Assembly (NCBI GenBank): GCA_964017125.1
Contig: OZ024916.1
Coordinates: 2,186,476 to 2,250,475, forward strand
DNA length: 64,000 nt
Reading direction: 5' to 3'
DNA from: Flabesymbios commensalis
Taxonomy: Eukaryota > Annelida > Polychaeta > Terebellida > Flabelligeridae
Below the pieces are notes generated by a model, which searched no databases, was not told the DNA's origin, and saw only the letters and a list, made by a program, of their open reading frames with translations. This document shows positions 1-10,249 of this stretch, piece by piece (position 1 is the stretch's first letter; each line of letters begins with the position of its first letter). A program made the position numbers and the translations under genes.

Positions 1-830
1 TTGTAAAACTGTAAGCTAGATTTATGTGGTACCGGTAGCGTTGGTTGTTTTCGCTATTTACATTACGTTACTTACCATGTAGTGGTGAAGATATGAATAC
101 CGAAAACAACATACTTCACATCTTTGCTAGGGAAAACAAAACACACTTCAAATATAATTATTTACTACTTTCTCATTGAAACAGTATTTTACATTTTATA
201 AAAATTTATCATTCTTATAGTTTTAAAACTGTATGCTAGATTTCTGTGTTACCGGTTGTTTTCGCTATTTAAGCGTTCAGCGCACTCTGGCTGTCCCCAG
301 ACCTGCGCACTCTGGCTGTCCAATTCACTCTGACATCATATTGCCAAATACAGACATAAGCCTATAATATATGCTTTCACGGTACCGAAAACAAGATATT
401 ATGATTATGATACAGTAATAAGAAATTGATTAACAAACAATACAGCAACAATATCGATATAACAATTAATATATACTAGTCTAGTATCGAAGCTACGGCA
501 ACGAGCTATACCGAAAACAACTCAACTGGCGCTTGCCGTACATCGTAGTGGCCTTGCACTGTAACAGTGACATTCACAGTCTCGATGCTGTTTTCGCTAC
601 GCCTACGGGTTATGAATACCGAAAACAACGGCAAAATAATCGAAAACAACATATTTAGGCTATATACAGCCTATTACAGGTATAAAATATTATTATATAT
701 TTGCACATATGTATTGGGGAACTATACACACAGTCTTAAGATGAAAAAATGAAGTTGTTTTCGGTATTTTCAGGTTGTTTTCGGTTGTTTTCGGTAGTTT
801 TGTTGTTATCGGTTGTTTTCGGTATTCATA
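1..830. repeat. Cluster of GTTGTTTTCGGTA motifs in both orientations
   Basis: A 13-mer related to GTTGTTTTCGGTA, or its complement TACCGAAAACAAC, occurs about a dozen times, near 46, 98, 254, 383, 511, 586, 616, 643 and several times in 753-826. A longer unit starting AAAACTGTAnGCTAGATTT appears at about 4 and again at about 225. The last stretch (753-826) is a short direct array. No coding potential was seen. It may be a decayed satellite or the ends of an unrecognised element. Confidence 0.6.
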
Positions 831-914
831 AAGACCGTATCGCACCTCACCAACCTGCAAGAAATGTCATCACTCAGCTGAGTTGTTAATACCCTACATC
901 CTAAACATGCTAAA

Positions 915-1110
915 GCTGGGTGTTAGATCCACTGTTGAAGTATTTTGCGTTTTATTTGGTGTTTTATCTACTGTTGGGGTTGATTGCGTTTCATGTGGTG
1001 TTTTATCAGCCAACTGTTGTAGTTAATTGCATTTTAGATCGTCTTTCATCATTAGTAGGTGTTTCATGTAATCTTGCCAATTGCATTTCACCTATGCCTA
1101 CAATTAAATA
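915..1110. repeat. Degenerate minisatellite, unit about 40-50 bp
   Basis: Three to four loose copies of a unit reading roughly GTGTTTTATCnnCTGTTG followed by TTGATTGCGTTT lie in tandem. The small open frame across it is a by-product of the repeat and resembles no protein I know. Confidence 0.4.
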
Positions 1111-1242
1111 CACTGGATATTTTTGAAATATATAGGGGGCCTATATCGGCAACTTGCATATATTCTCATAGTCATACACACAGTCATACACACAGTTAAC
1201 ATTGTAACGACTAGGTAATTTGTCTATAGTTTAACTGATTAA

Positions 1243-1360
1243 GTACCGTGTTCCGGCCGCCGGCACGGCATACCGGCGTTCTAGATATATACCGCTATAC
1301 ACTTGCACGCCGGTATGCCGGCGCACTAGTCTATTATCTAGCACGCCGGCATAGTCACTT
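1243..1360 (+). repeat. GC-rich CCGGCATACCGGCG repeat, copy 1
   Basis: This GC-rich block stands out from the AT-rich surroundings and contains self-complementary CGCCGGCATACCGGCG-type words. Related copies lie at about 2225-2345 (opposite strand), 2480-2560 plus 4070-4110 (opposite strand, split by a LINE), 4355-4390 and 4614-4715 (same strand). It is a local dispersed family, possibly a non-autonomous DNA element. Confidence 0.6.
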
Positions 1361-1376
1361 CGAATTAAACATGATC

Positions 1377-1744
1377 AACCAGGATCGCATGATTTTCGGC
1401 GATTTCCCCGTCAATTTTGAACCGATTCCCTTGAAATTTTGCAGAGGCCATTTTCTATTAAAATCCTAACAGGTGTAAAAAATTCGCAAAATAATTTTCA
1501 ATATTTCAAAAGTTAGACCATTTGCCATGTAATAAAATTCCAAAATTAGTTTAATGGGTTTAAAGAGGAACGTCGTAATTTCAATTTATTACATGTCAAA
1601 TGGTCTAACTTTTGAAATACGCTTTATAATTTTACGAAATTTTCAGGGCTGTTAGGATTTAAATAGAAAATAGCATTTGCAAAATTTTAAGAAAATCAGT
1701 GTAGAATTGACGGAGAAATCGCCGAAAATCATGCGATCCTGGTT
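1377..1744. mobile_element. Fold-back (long inverted repeat) element
   Basis: Two arms of about 165 bp are inverted copies of one another. The outer ends read AACCAGGATCGCATGAT on one strand at 1377 and its complement ends at 1744. Both arms contain TTCGGCGATTTC and an AAAAGTTAGACCATTTG segment. The loop is about 40 bp around 1545-1585. It carries no coding sequence and fits a fold-back MITE. Confidence 0.75.
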
Positions 1745-1869
1745 AATTTGACGGCGAGTATACACCGTTCACGGCTACACTGTAGACTAATGTTACTGAG
1801 TACTGTCAGTGCTGAGTAGGCTAACTATTATACTAAAGAGTCTACTGACAGGTGACCCAGGCCAGGGGT

Positions 1870-2008
1870 CAGTCACACTGAGAATCTTAAAATTAAGATT
1901 ATTTTAACTTTCTCTTATTTCCATTAGGAAAAAATAAAACTATCCTAACTTTTCTAATGGATATGAGAGAAAGTTAAGACGATCCTAATTTTAAGATTCT
2001 TTGAGACT
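1870..2008. mobile_element. Short fold-back element
   Basis: An inverted repeat has arms containing AGAATCTTAAAATTA and AACTTTCTCTnATnTCCATTAG, about 60 bp each, around a small A-rich centre near 1930-1945. It would fold into one long hairpin. It is non-coding and MITE-like. Confidence 0.65.
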
Positions 2009-2558
2009 GTCTTTGGTCTTTGTGGGATGGGCCCCAGGCCCAGCACTGTCTGAACCAATCTCTGGAAAACAGATATCATTGCTACTGGCCAACGTTTTTA
2101 ATATTTTCCCATATTTGGCGACGCTGACTCAACAGTAAAACAACATTGTTCTATCTTGTCACACTAGAAAATTAAACCTTATAGGGCAAGAATGTTAAGA
2201 TTGAAAATGTTTTCGAAGTGACTCGCACGCCGGCATCCCGTCGGTTAAAAAATAGACTGGTGCGCCGGCATACCAGCGTGCAAGTGTATAGCGGTATATA
2301 TCTAGAAAGCCGGTATGCCGTGCCGGCGGCCGGAATACGGTACTTAACCTATAAACATAGAAGCAGGCTGCCTGGGCCTTCTGATTAATCGCAGGGATCA
2401 TGATTACATCTTGTCACACTAGAAAATTAAACCTAATAGGGCAAGAATGTTAAGATTGAAAATGTTTTCGAAGTGACAAGCACGCCGGCATACCGGCGTG
2501 TTAAAAAATAGACTGGTGCGCCACCAGCGTGCAAGTGTATAGCCGTATATATCTAGAA

Positions 2559-4065
2559 CTCCCGAACCTAATGAACTCCAGAACTGAATTCTGATGAATG
2601 CTGCCAACGAAATATCTCCCTTTCTTAAAATTATTTTCGACCAATCTCTACAGACGGGCAAATTACCAGATGACTGGGTAGAGGCTAATGTTGCCCCAGT
2701 CTTCAAAAAAGGGGATCGGCACTCTCCGGCAAACTACAGGCCGATATCCCTCACATGTGTTTGTGCCAAATTACTCGAACACATCATTTGTAAACAAATT
2801 ATGTCCCATTTTTCGGAAAACAACATTTTAACACCTGTACAGCATGGCTTTCGATCAAAACACTCATGCGAAAGCCAGCTTTTGATTACAACTGATGAAT
2901 TTATTCAAAATTTTGAAAGCAAGACACAAACAGATGTTGTTGTCTTGGATTTTAGTAAGGCCTTTGATGTTGTCCCCCACCAACGCCTCTTGTACAAACT
3001 TAACCACTATGGAATTCGGGGAGCAACTCTTAATTGGATTCAAAATTTTCTGACCAATAGAACCCAAAAAGTAGTAGTTGATGGCAGCTTTTCAGAATCA
3101 GCTCGCGTGAGGTCCGGTGTGCCCCAGGGTACTGTTCTCGGACCCCTACTCTTTTTGACCTATATTAATGTCTCCTCGCAGGTTTGTCTCTTTGCAGATG
3201 ACTGCCTCCTGTATCGCCCGATAAAATGTCGAGCAGATCAGGAGCAGCTGCAGAGAGACCTATCTGCGTTACAGGACTGGGCAGATCGATGGGGGATGTG
3301 TTTCAACCCCTCGAAATGCTCGGTCCTGAGGGTGTCCAGGCCGAAATAAAAAACCTGGAATTTGAGTACACCCTTAAAGGCGAAACACTAGCGAACGTTT
3401 CATCAACACCATATCTTGGTGTTTGCCTTAGTGAGACCCTGGAATGGGAGGCCCACATTAACAAAATTACAAGTAAAGCGAATTCCACTCTGGGCTTCCT
3501 TCGGAGGAACCTGAAGGCATGTCCCCCTACACTAAGCCTATTTCTCCCTGGTCAGATCGTCTTTAGAATACTCTTCAGCAGTTTGGGACCCCTTTAGACA
3601 AAAAGATATTGATAAATTAGAAAAAATTCAAAGATCAGCAGCAAGATTTGTCACCCAAAATTATAGACAAACAGCCAGTGTGACATTTCTCATCCAGAAC
3701 CTGGGCTGGACTGACTTGAAAACAAGACGTAAAAATTCTAGACTTGTAAGCATGTTCAAAATTTTAACTGAGCTACGGTAGTCGAAATTCCTATCAATGA
3801 CCGTTTAATCCCAGCGGACAGAAGAACACGTGGTGGGCACAATCAGGCTTATTATAAACATCTTAGAGCTGACACCACACTGGGACAAAATTCTTTTTGG
3901 CATCGAACTATCCCTGATTGAAATTCTCTTCCGGCAGCTGCCATAGAATCAAAAACTGTGGCAGCGTTCAAGAGTCAACTGGTTGACTAAATCCACCAGC
4001 CCTTTCCCCCCTCCAGCCTGATACTCCAAATAGGAGGTGCTGCTGGGTAACATTTCAAAATTCAA
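2559..4065 (+). mobile_element. 5'-truncated non-LTR retrotransposon (CR1/Jockey-like LINE)
   Basis: This 1.5 kb fragment encodes the reverse transcriptase core and the region after it, without the endonuclease and 5' part. It sits inside a tandem repeat. The uninterrupted repeat copy shows that the target read CTAGAAAGCC, and AGAA is found on both sides, so a target duplication of about 4 bp is possible. After the RT frame, recognisable LINE sequence continues in other frames, including LGFLRRNLKACP at about 3490-3530, so the element is dead. Assignment to CR1 or Jockey rests on the RT motif style only. Confidence 0.85.
2594..3349 (+). pseudogene. LINE reverse transcriptase remnant
   Basis: The open frame of 251 codons shows RT blocks in order: ANYRPISLTC, QHGFRSKHSCESQL, LDFSKAFDVVPH, SGVPQGTVLGPLLF and LFADDCLLY, the last holding the catalytic Asp pair. 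About ten residues normally found between YIND and the FADD block are missing. The frame then closes after LRVSRPK, and the downstream LINE sequence shifts to the next frame (3350-3597). The protein would lack the thumb region and the endonuclease. Confidence 0.85.
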
Positions 4066-4613
4066 AGAAAGCCAGTATGCCGTGCCGGCGGCCGGAATAC
4101 GGTACTTAACCTATAAACATAGAAAAGGCTGCCTGGGCCTTCTGATTATTCGCAGGGATCATGATTACAATGTGAACTGTGTGTATGAGGATATAATGCA
4201 AGCTGCCCATATAGGCCCCCTAGGCCTTTTATTTTGGATGGATTGAGTGATATGTTTGTTAAAGACGCCTTTCCGCTGTATTTTGACAATGTATGAAAGT
4301 TACATAACGTGATTGCAGTGTAGACTATAACGGTAAGCCCCTATATTTATAGAACGGCGGTATGCCGTGCCGGTGGCCTGAACCCTGCACTTAACCTATA
4401 GATTTTAGACAGGAGTAACAGAGGTAAAAACTTGATAATCATTTCATTCATTTCCTTTGAAAAGTATTTGAAAATAAAAAACTAAAATATTTGAAATCTG
4501 TCCATCACACTTGTTACACTTATCGTCCAGTTTTTCTGCCAATAAATAATTTTGAAGCTATGCATATGTACATGTTAAACAGTTGTAACTGCTTCCTGTA
4601 TGAATGCAGTTCA

Positions 4614-4715
4614 TGTACCGTGTTCTGGCCGCCGGCACGGCATACCGGCGTGCTAGATATATACTGCTATACACTTGCACGCCGGCGCACCAGTCTATTA
4701 TCTAGAGTCACTTTG
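4614..4715 (+). repeat. GC-rich CCGGCATACCGGCG repeat, further copy
   Basis: This copy begins near GTACCGTGTTCTGGCCGCC and closely parallels the copy at 1243. A shorter opposite-strand piece lies at 4355-4390. Confidence 0.6.
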
Positions 4716-5301
4716 AATTGTTTTTTTGTAGTTGTTGACTTGTTCGTATAACATTTAAAATCAATTAATTTGAGTCTGTAAAGCAGTCACTCCTGAAATT
4801 GGATATGTTGTAATGAGTCATGAGTGTGAACAAACTAGTCTACTACGTCTACAGTCATTAAAATTCACTTCCGACCGAATCTAGTAATAAATGCGAAGGT
4901 CCAATAAACAATGAAATTGGCCTGCTCTCATGTCCGGTAATATCTGAGAGTTTCTTGTCATCTCTTATTTTAGTATTCTGATAATCATGTGTGAGGTCGG
5001 GGTTACTGGACCTAATGTCTAGTAAAAATACTGATGAGTTTAAAAGACTGTTAATACTAGTAAGCAATTAGTCGCTCCCAAGATCTCATCGTCTCTCAAC
5101 TCTCTGATATAAACCGCATCGCCTACTCTAATTGAAAGTAAATTTTGGTTGATTACACTTGATAGCTTTTGAGTTTCTTTCATCTTTTATATGGATATAA
5201 TATTATAAATACTATGATTATTCGATATAGCACCAACCGTGTGGTATAAGTTATACATGTATGTGGACTACATATACTTATGGTAATATTTTCTCTTGCA
5301 G

Positions 5302-5352
5302 GAGAAACCAATCACCTTTTGAGTATAGTAAGGGCAACAACAATTAATCATA
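5302..5352 (+). other. Probable 5' UTR portion of the DIPK2A-like start exon
   Basis: A good splice acceptor (TTTTCTCTTGCAG, AG at 5300-5301) lies 51 nt before the start codon. This suggests that the first coding exon is preceded by at least one non-coding exon upstream, which I could not locate. Confidence 0.5.
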
Positions 5353-6009
5353 ATGGGATTACGCTTTCGTAGCAAGCAGTTTGATGACATCCTACTGTCT
5401 CATCGTGTCCTAAGTCGTAAAGTTAGTAAATTACCATTGGCAGGTAGAGTGCTCATCGGCTTATCATTTGGTTTATCTTTCCTCTTTTATGGTTCTATTG
5501 CATACACTGTGTTTAAAAACGACCTAAAAGATGATAACGTTTTAGAATTACAGACATGCCCTGCTTGCTATGGAAAAAGCATGTGTTCCAATCTGAAAAG
5601 AGGTGACATTAACTTTGAGGGGTGGTCAAAACTCAGATTTCTGGACTATGTTAATGTGAAAAATGTTCATTTTGGTTATCAATCTGATAGAAAAGTTATT
5701 TTGAAAAAATTAGCACACACCAGTGAGCTAGCAAAGTTTGATGATGAAATTTGCGAAAAAAGTGGTCAAAGAAAAGGTTGTGCTGTAGCTAATGCTATGG
5801 AAAGTGTGTTTAACAAGAAATCTGGGACTGGTTGGATGGTTAGTTACCTGACTGGTGTGTCAGACATGACACGGTGTCCAACTGAAAGACTTGTACTGAG
5901 AATACTGCATGAATTCAAGGAGAAGAATGATGCAGTGGATCTGTCAGCACAAGAGAAGATGTACATGATCACTGCTCTCACAGTCAATCCCGAGCCTATA
6001 TTATTTCAG
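5353..6009 (+). CDS. DIPK2A: DIPK2A-like exon 1
   Basis: This exon encodes residues 1-219: the membrane anchor, the Cys-rich start of the lumenal domain and the N-lobe. The start ATG (TAATGG context) is chosen because it precedes a basic N-terminus and anchor, as in the family. The donor CAG|GTATTT is in phase 0. Confidence 0.95.
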
Positions 6010-9000
6010 GTATTTTATCTATCTCACAAAGATATTCTAAGTAGAATTTATTTGAACAATGCTTCTAACAATTAAAATGTTAAAAAAAATTGCATTACCT
6101 AGTACAGTAGAACCTGCTATGAGCAGCCATTCTTATGAGCAGCCAACCTCCTATGGGAGGCCACTTTGTCATTCCCCAAAATGGTATTTTGTATAAAAAT
6201 GAACCTCCTATGTGCAGCCACCTGCATTAGAAGGCCACTTTTCCTGTGTGTAAGGGTGGCTGCTCATAGTAAGCACTATTTTTAGGATTCTGTTATATGA
6301 CTAACTCTATCTCTGCAGACATTTCCAAAAAGTAAAGGTTGGCCATTTCCAGAATACATTGGATCATGTGGTCGGTTTGCTATCATAGAAAATGGAGGAG
6401 AAACTCTTGGAAACTTCTATTCTGCACCGTGGCAAAAAAGGGTGAGAAAGATCATTTTAAAATAAAAAATATGATTTGTTGTGATTTAAGCCGACTTGAC
6501 GCATATATGCACATGGTATATTTCAGACAGAATTTATAGGATAGAAAATAGTACGCTACATGACTACATGACAAAAAGGTTGTTCTAGTCCATCACAAGT
6601 TTAACCCTTTCAGTGCGGAGACCGTCTTTATACGTCAGAATATGACGTCTGTTGACGTCAGATTCTGACGTATGAAGTCAGTCCCGCGCTGAAAGGGTTA
6701 AATCAGTGCATTATTAAATATACATTCTTACCCACTTGAAGCTGTGTCTCGCTACCAGGACCCACAGCTTCAAGTGGGTAGGAATTACTTAGGGCCTACA
6801 TGATTTCAGTTTAAATAAAAGTAATATATATAGATCTAGCAAAATTAGTGTTCATTTTTCATTCAAATTTTTGAAAGACAAACAGACACTGGACACTTTG
6901 GAGGCTTAAATTTCTCAGCTTTTCTTCTCACACACCTTGAGGTGTCATTTACTCCCCAGATTCTCAAGGCCACTATATTTTTTCTCCGTTTCAGATGAGA
7001 AAAAATCTAATGAGGGAGGGAGGAAATAAAATTCTGAGAAAAAAACAACTTTGGACCTATTTCTGAAAAAGTTAATTAGGCCGACAAAATAAAAAACCTT
7101 GTACCCAATTTTTAAAAAGTTAATGCAGATAACGGAAGAAATGAACAAAATCAAAACATAGCTGAAGCAATGTTTTTTATCTCCCTGACCATAAAAGCGC
7201 TGAATATTTTTAATACAAACCATGGAGACCAAATGGTTTCATTTAATTCTAAATCACCATAAATGTCTTAGTTAGCTCTACCCGATTCATTGGAATACAT
7301 GTACCTATGTAATAGATCTACGAGCATTATAAATATTTTTACCCTTACAAAACGGAGATTGACTTTAGACATCAGAATCTGAAGTCCACAGACGTCAGAT
7401 TCTGACGACTAAACTTGATCCCCGTGCTCTAAGGGTTAAATGAACTGTTTTTTAGGAAATAAACATGTTTAATGTGTGCACTGAGCAGATAAACAAAAAT
7501 GGATTATACCTTCATTTATCTAAGTACTTCTATTCAAAATATGGCGAGTGGTTAAGGTGCTTAACCCTTTTAGCACGGTGACCGTCTTCAGACGTTAGAA
7601 ACAGACGTCTAAGTTGACCCCCGCACTGAGAGAATTAAATGCCCGTGGAAAGAGCTAACTAAGACGTTTATGATGATATTAAATTGAAAAAAAACACCTT
7701 TGGTCTTGATAGTTTATACAAAAATTGTAAGAGTTGAAGGGTAAAGTGGAGCATGATCACGTTAGCACTCCTCAATACTCCTGACTCGACTGCAAGGAGT
7801 GCAATTGACAGTGCTTTTGGCATTCACCAAAAAGCACCTTTTGAAGCTTTCATAGATAGAAAAACCTATCCCACATTTTTACCAGGAGGGTATTTCACAG
7901 TTAATTCCCTACAAGCAGTAGGTAGTTTTCATTAAACCTTTCAAGCCTGAATTTAAAATTGTCATCTCCTTCCACTACAAGCTGTCAATTGCTGTCGCAA
8001 TTCTCGACTTGTAGTGAATGAAGAGGGTGACAAATGAACAAAATATATTTCTATTATTATCTGATTATAACAGTTCTTCAAAAATTGTCATTCTAAAACC
8101 CCTAGAATTTAGGAAATTGGGTCATTTTTCATAGATGCGAACTGATGCTTTAATGCATCGTGAGGGTTGAAAGGGTTTACGGCAGCAATTCACATCTCAA
8201 TATATCTTACCCTTTCAGAACAGGGACCAACTTTAGATGTCAGAATCTGATATCTTTAACCCTTGAAGCGCTGAATTAATTTATAAAAAAACATGGTGAA
8301 CAAAGGTTTTTTTTCAATTTGAAATCATCATAAATGTCTTAGTTAGCTTTTTCCGATTTATTTGAATACCTATGTTATGGGTCTACGGTCATAAGAAATA
8401 GTTCTACTCTTACAGTGCTGGGATAGACTTTAGTCGTCTACAGACGTCAGATTCAGATGACTAAAGTCGATCCCCGCGCAGTAAGGGTTAAGGTCGATCC
8501 CCGCACTGAAATAATTAAAAAATTATAATGGCTGTAGACCCATAACATAGGTATTCAAATGAGCTAACTAAGACTTTTATGATGGTTTTAAAATTGAAAA
8601 AAAAACACTTTGGTTTCCATGGCTCATACAAAAATATTTGAGCATTGTAAGGGTTATAGGTAATTTTTTTTATACAGTTGTGTATCCAGAACCTCTAGTT
8701 AAGGGGGACGGAACAGGCTTTTCAGGTCCTTCACACCAATAAAAATTTTGGGAGAGTGTGAGAATACATAAGAATTTGTTTGTTTTGCTGACTATATGTG
8801 TTTGGTCGTCTTTTGCAGGTAGATTTAGCATTACAAATCCTTCAGATAGCAGAGAAGTTCACAGATAACCAGTTGGGGTATGGTCTTTACTGGACAGATC
8901 TAGACTATCATAACCTGGCGGTAAACGACAAAGGTCGAGTGTCTGTAATTGACGGAGAAAATATTATTGTGGTGGACACATGGCAAATTAAGAAAGGTAT

Positions 9001-10249
9001 GTCGAGTCTGATAAATTCTATACCCAGTAGTTCTGTAGCAGCTGGGGGGCAGCATTGACCTTAACTGTTGAAGCAAGCTGTTAAAGCAATGACAATGGTC
9101 ATTTTTAATCCATTTTATCAGCAGATCAATTCACAGTTATTGGAAATGAAATGAGTATTTAAACAACAAGATTTGCAAATATTCGGCCTCAAATTTAACA
9201 ATTCTGAATAATTTTCACTCATGTGGAAGTTGTGGGTCCCCGTAGCTAGACATAACTTCAAGTGGGTGAAAATTTAAGTTATTTAATTTAGCGCTTTAAC
9301 TCTTTCAGCGTGGGGACCGTCTATATATGTCAGAATATGACATCTTTAGACTGGAGATTGCACTGAAAAAATGTTAAAAAATCATAATGGCCATAAACCC
9401 ATAACATGTAGGTATTCAAAGAAAGTGCAAAGATCTAACTGAGATATTTATGGTGATTTCAGATTGAAAAAACTTTTTTATCATTTTCAGTGGCATTTTA
9501 TTGCATTTTAAACTGAGTCCCAGCAGCACAGCAGTTAACCCTTGGAGGTCGCAGCTAATAAATTAACATTTTCAGTCACTTGAATTTGTGTCCCACTATC
9601 GCTATCCACAACTTCAAGTGACGAAAAATTGTCCACAACTTCAAGTGACAAAAAAATTGTTGAATATGCTAAATTTAAGTCTAAATTTATATGATTACGT
9701 GTATTGTTAATTTGATACATATTTAGTTTGTAAAAGCTGGCTATACAAGGCCATTAAGCAAAAGAAAACAATAGGACCCAGTGCTCTAAGAGTTAACATT
9801 GACCCAACATTGAAAGAATGCTGGGTCAATGTCCGCTGTTTTCTAGGATGATACTAATAATTTAGTTTATCTTACTTTCACTATGATTATGTTTTTCAGA
9901 CAAAAAGCCGGGATTTGACACACCAGTTTACAGTAGTTTTGACACGTGTAAGGATGGTCAGGGTACCTGTCTATCTTTCTCCCCCGAGGAGTTATGTGAG
10001 CATCACACCTCAGATCATAATTACTACGCAGCATGCAGGAATTTATTGTCAAGCTACGCCGATGATTATGGCAAACCAGGAGGTCTGCTACACGATCTGC
10101 CTGAGGATATCAATAAAAAGTATCATCTGTATGAACTCCTCAACAGATGTGCAAAACCAGCAAGACAGGCTGAAAGATTAGAAATTAAAGATGATTTGAT
10201 TAAAAACCTGAACGCTTTAGTTGCTGAAATCAATTCAGGCACATATTAA
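5353..10249 (+). CDS. DIPK2A: Divergent protein kinase domain 2A-like protein (DIPK2A / C3orf58 / DIA1 family), four exons
   Basis: The coding exons are 5353-6009, 6319-6441, 8819-8996 and 9900-10249. All introns are GT-AG and the joined frame is 435 aa (human DIPK2A is about 430). The N-terminus is type II-like: a basic stretch and then a hydrophobic anchor at about residues 30-54, followed by a lumenal domain starting with CPACYGKSMC (69-78). Conserved family blocks are RFLDYVNVKNV (95-105), NPEPILFQ (212-219), GWPFPEYIGSCGR (226-238) and APWQKRVDLA (256-264). Kinase-like residues are a candidate ATP lysine in VILKK (118 or 119), a catalytic-loop equivalent TDLDYHN (Asp287, Asn292) and a metal site VIDGEN (Asp305). 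The family acts in the ER/Golgi and secretory route; human DIPK2A has been described as Golgi-associated and as a secreted cardioprotective factor. Vertebrate DIPK2A and DIPK2B are paralogues, so this may be the single pre-duplication orthologue. Confidence 0.95.
6105..6293. mobile_element. pogo/Tigger-like MITE in DIPK2A intron 1
   Basis: The element starts CAGTAGAACCTGCTATGAGC after TA and ends with the inverted TGGCTGCTCATAGT and GGATTCTG before TA. It has internal copies of the GAGCAGCCA word. A related element is at 17230-17399. The TA target and CAGTAGAACC-type termini are typical of pogo-group Tc1/mariner elements. Confidence 0.65.
6319..6441 (+). CDS. DIPK2A: DIPK2A-like exon 2
   Basis: This exon encodes residues 220-260, from TFPKSKGWPF to APWQKR, bounded by CTCTGCAG and AGG|GTGAGA, phase 0 at both ends. 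It matches the human segment GWPFAKYLGACGR followed by APWEKR. Confidence 0.95.
6605..6697. mobile_element. 93-bp TTAA-flanked MITE
   Basis: The ends are CCCTTTCAGTGCGG and its near-perfect inverted complement, directly flanked by TTAA at 6601-6604 and 6698-6701. The interior is rich in GACGTCAGA/TCTGACGTC inverted words. TTAA targets with CCCTT-type termini suggest piggyBac mobilisation. Partial or related ends are seen near 7331-7436, 7563-7640, 9298-9375, 18596-18666 and 29405-29462. Confidence 0.75.
6725..6781. repeat. ACTTGAAGCTGTG / CACAGCTTCAAGT hairpin repeat
   Basis: This is an inverted repeat with a loop around TCTCGCTACCAGGA. It belongs to a family with the consensus stem CACTTGAAGTTGTG and loop TCTCGCTACCGCGA. 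Other copies are near 9222-9270, 9580-9620, 11422-11468, 18300-18345, 23278-23330, 23370-23425, 23570-23615, 36793-36850, 36983-37035, 38752-38805 and 52054-52106. Stems are usually 15-22 bp. Confidence 0.8.
7936..8176 (+). mobile_element. TTAA MITE, family with the CTACAAG hairpin (copy 1)
   Basis: It begins after TTAA (7932-7935) with ACCTTTCAAGCCTGA and contains a CACTACAAG...CTTGTAGTG hairpin whose centre is AATTGCTGTCGCAATT. It ends near GATGCTTTAATGCATCGTGAGGG. Fuller copies are at 19595-19828 (reverse) and 32543-32786. Confidence 0.65.
8260..8487 (+). mobile_element. 228-bp TTAA-flanked MITE
   Basis: TTAA flanks lie at 8256-8259 and 8488-8491, with outer ends CCCTTGAAGCGC and GCGCAGTAAGGG. 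The interior holds the family core CATAAATGTCTTAGTTAGC and GAATACCTATGTTATGGGTC. The core recurs near 7250, 7650, 8520-8640 (inverted), 9370-9460 (inverted), 29110, 30060, 34710, 35170, 35620 and 37405. Confidence 0.75.
8819..8996 (+). CDS. DIPK2A: DIPK2A-like exon 3
   Basis: This exon encodes residues 261-319 plus one base. It carries the catalytic-loop-like TDLDYHN and the metal-binding-like VIDGEN. The acceptor is TTTTGCAG. The donor G|GTATGT leaves phase 1, which is restored exactly by exon 4. Confidence 0.95.
9539..9792. mobile_element. TTAA-flanked MITE carrying the ACTTGAAGTTGTG hairpin
   Basis: TTAA at 9535-9538 and 9793-9796 flank ends CCCTTGGAGG and CTCTAAGAG. The element carries the CACTTGAATTTGTG/CACAACTTCAAGTG hairpin and an extra half-stem. 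A related full copy lies at about 18262-18503. Confidence 0.6.
9900..10249 (+). CDS. DIPK2A: DIPK2A-like exon 4 with stop
   Basis: This exon encodes residues 320-435 after the acceptor TTTTTCAG. It includes CLSFSPEELC, the strongly conserved DHNYYAACRNLLS, GGLLHDLPEDI and LLNRCAKP, and ends at TAA. The cysteine pattern agrees with the human C-terminal region. Confidence 0.95.

Larger units (their letters stand above)
2153..4168 (-). repeat. 255-bp tandem duplication, second copy split by a LINE
   Basis: The sequence from 2153 (ATCTTGTCACACTAG) recurs from 2408 at a 255-bp offset, with closely similar sequence. The first copy runs unbroken to about 2407. The second runs to 2558, is interrupted by the LINE, and resumes at 4066 with AGAAAGCC and continues to about 4168. 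The duplication therefore came before the LINE insertion. Confidence 0.75.

Noticed and set aside
2864-3488. Minus-strand open frames opposite the LINE
   Set aside because: They are shadows of the reverse transcriptase frame and show no protein features of their own.
6945-7232. 95-codon minus-strand frame in DIPK2A intron 2
   Set aside because: Low complexity, lies in an intron, and part of it overlaps MITE sequence.
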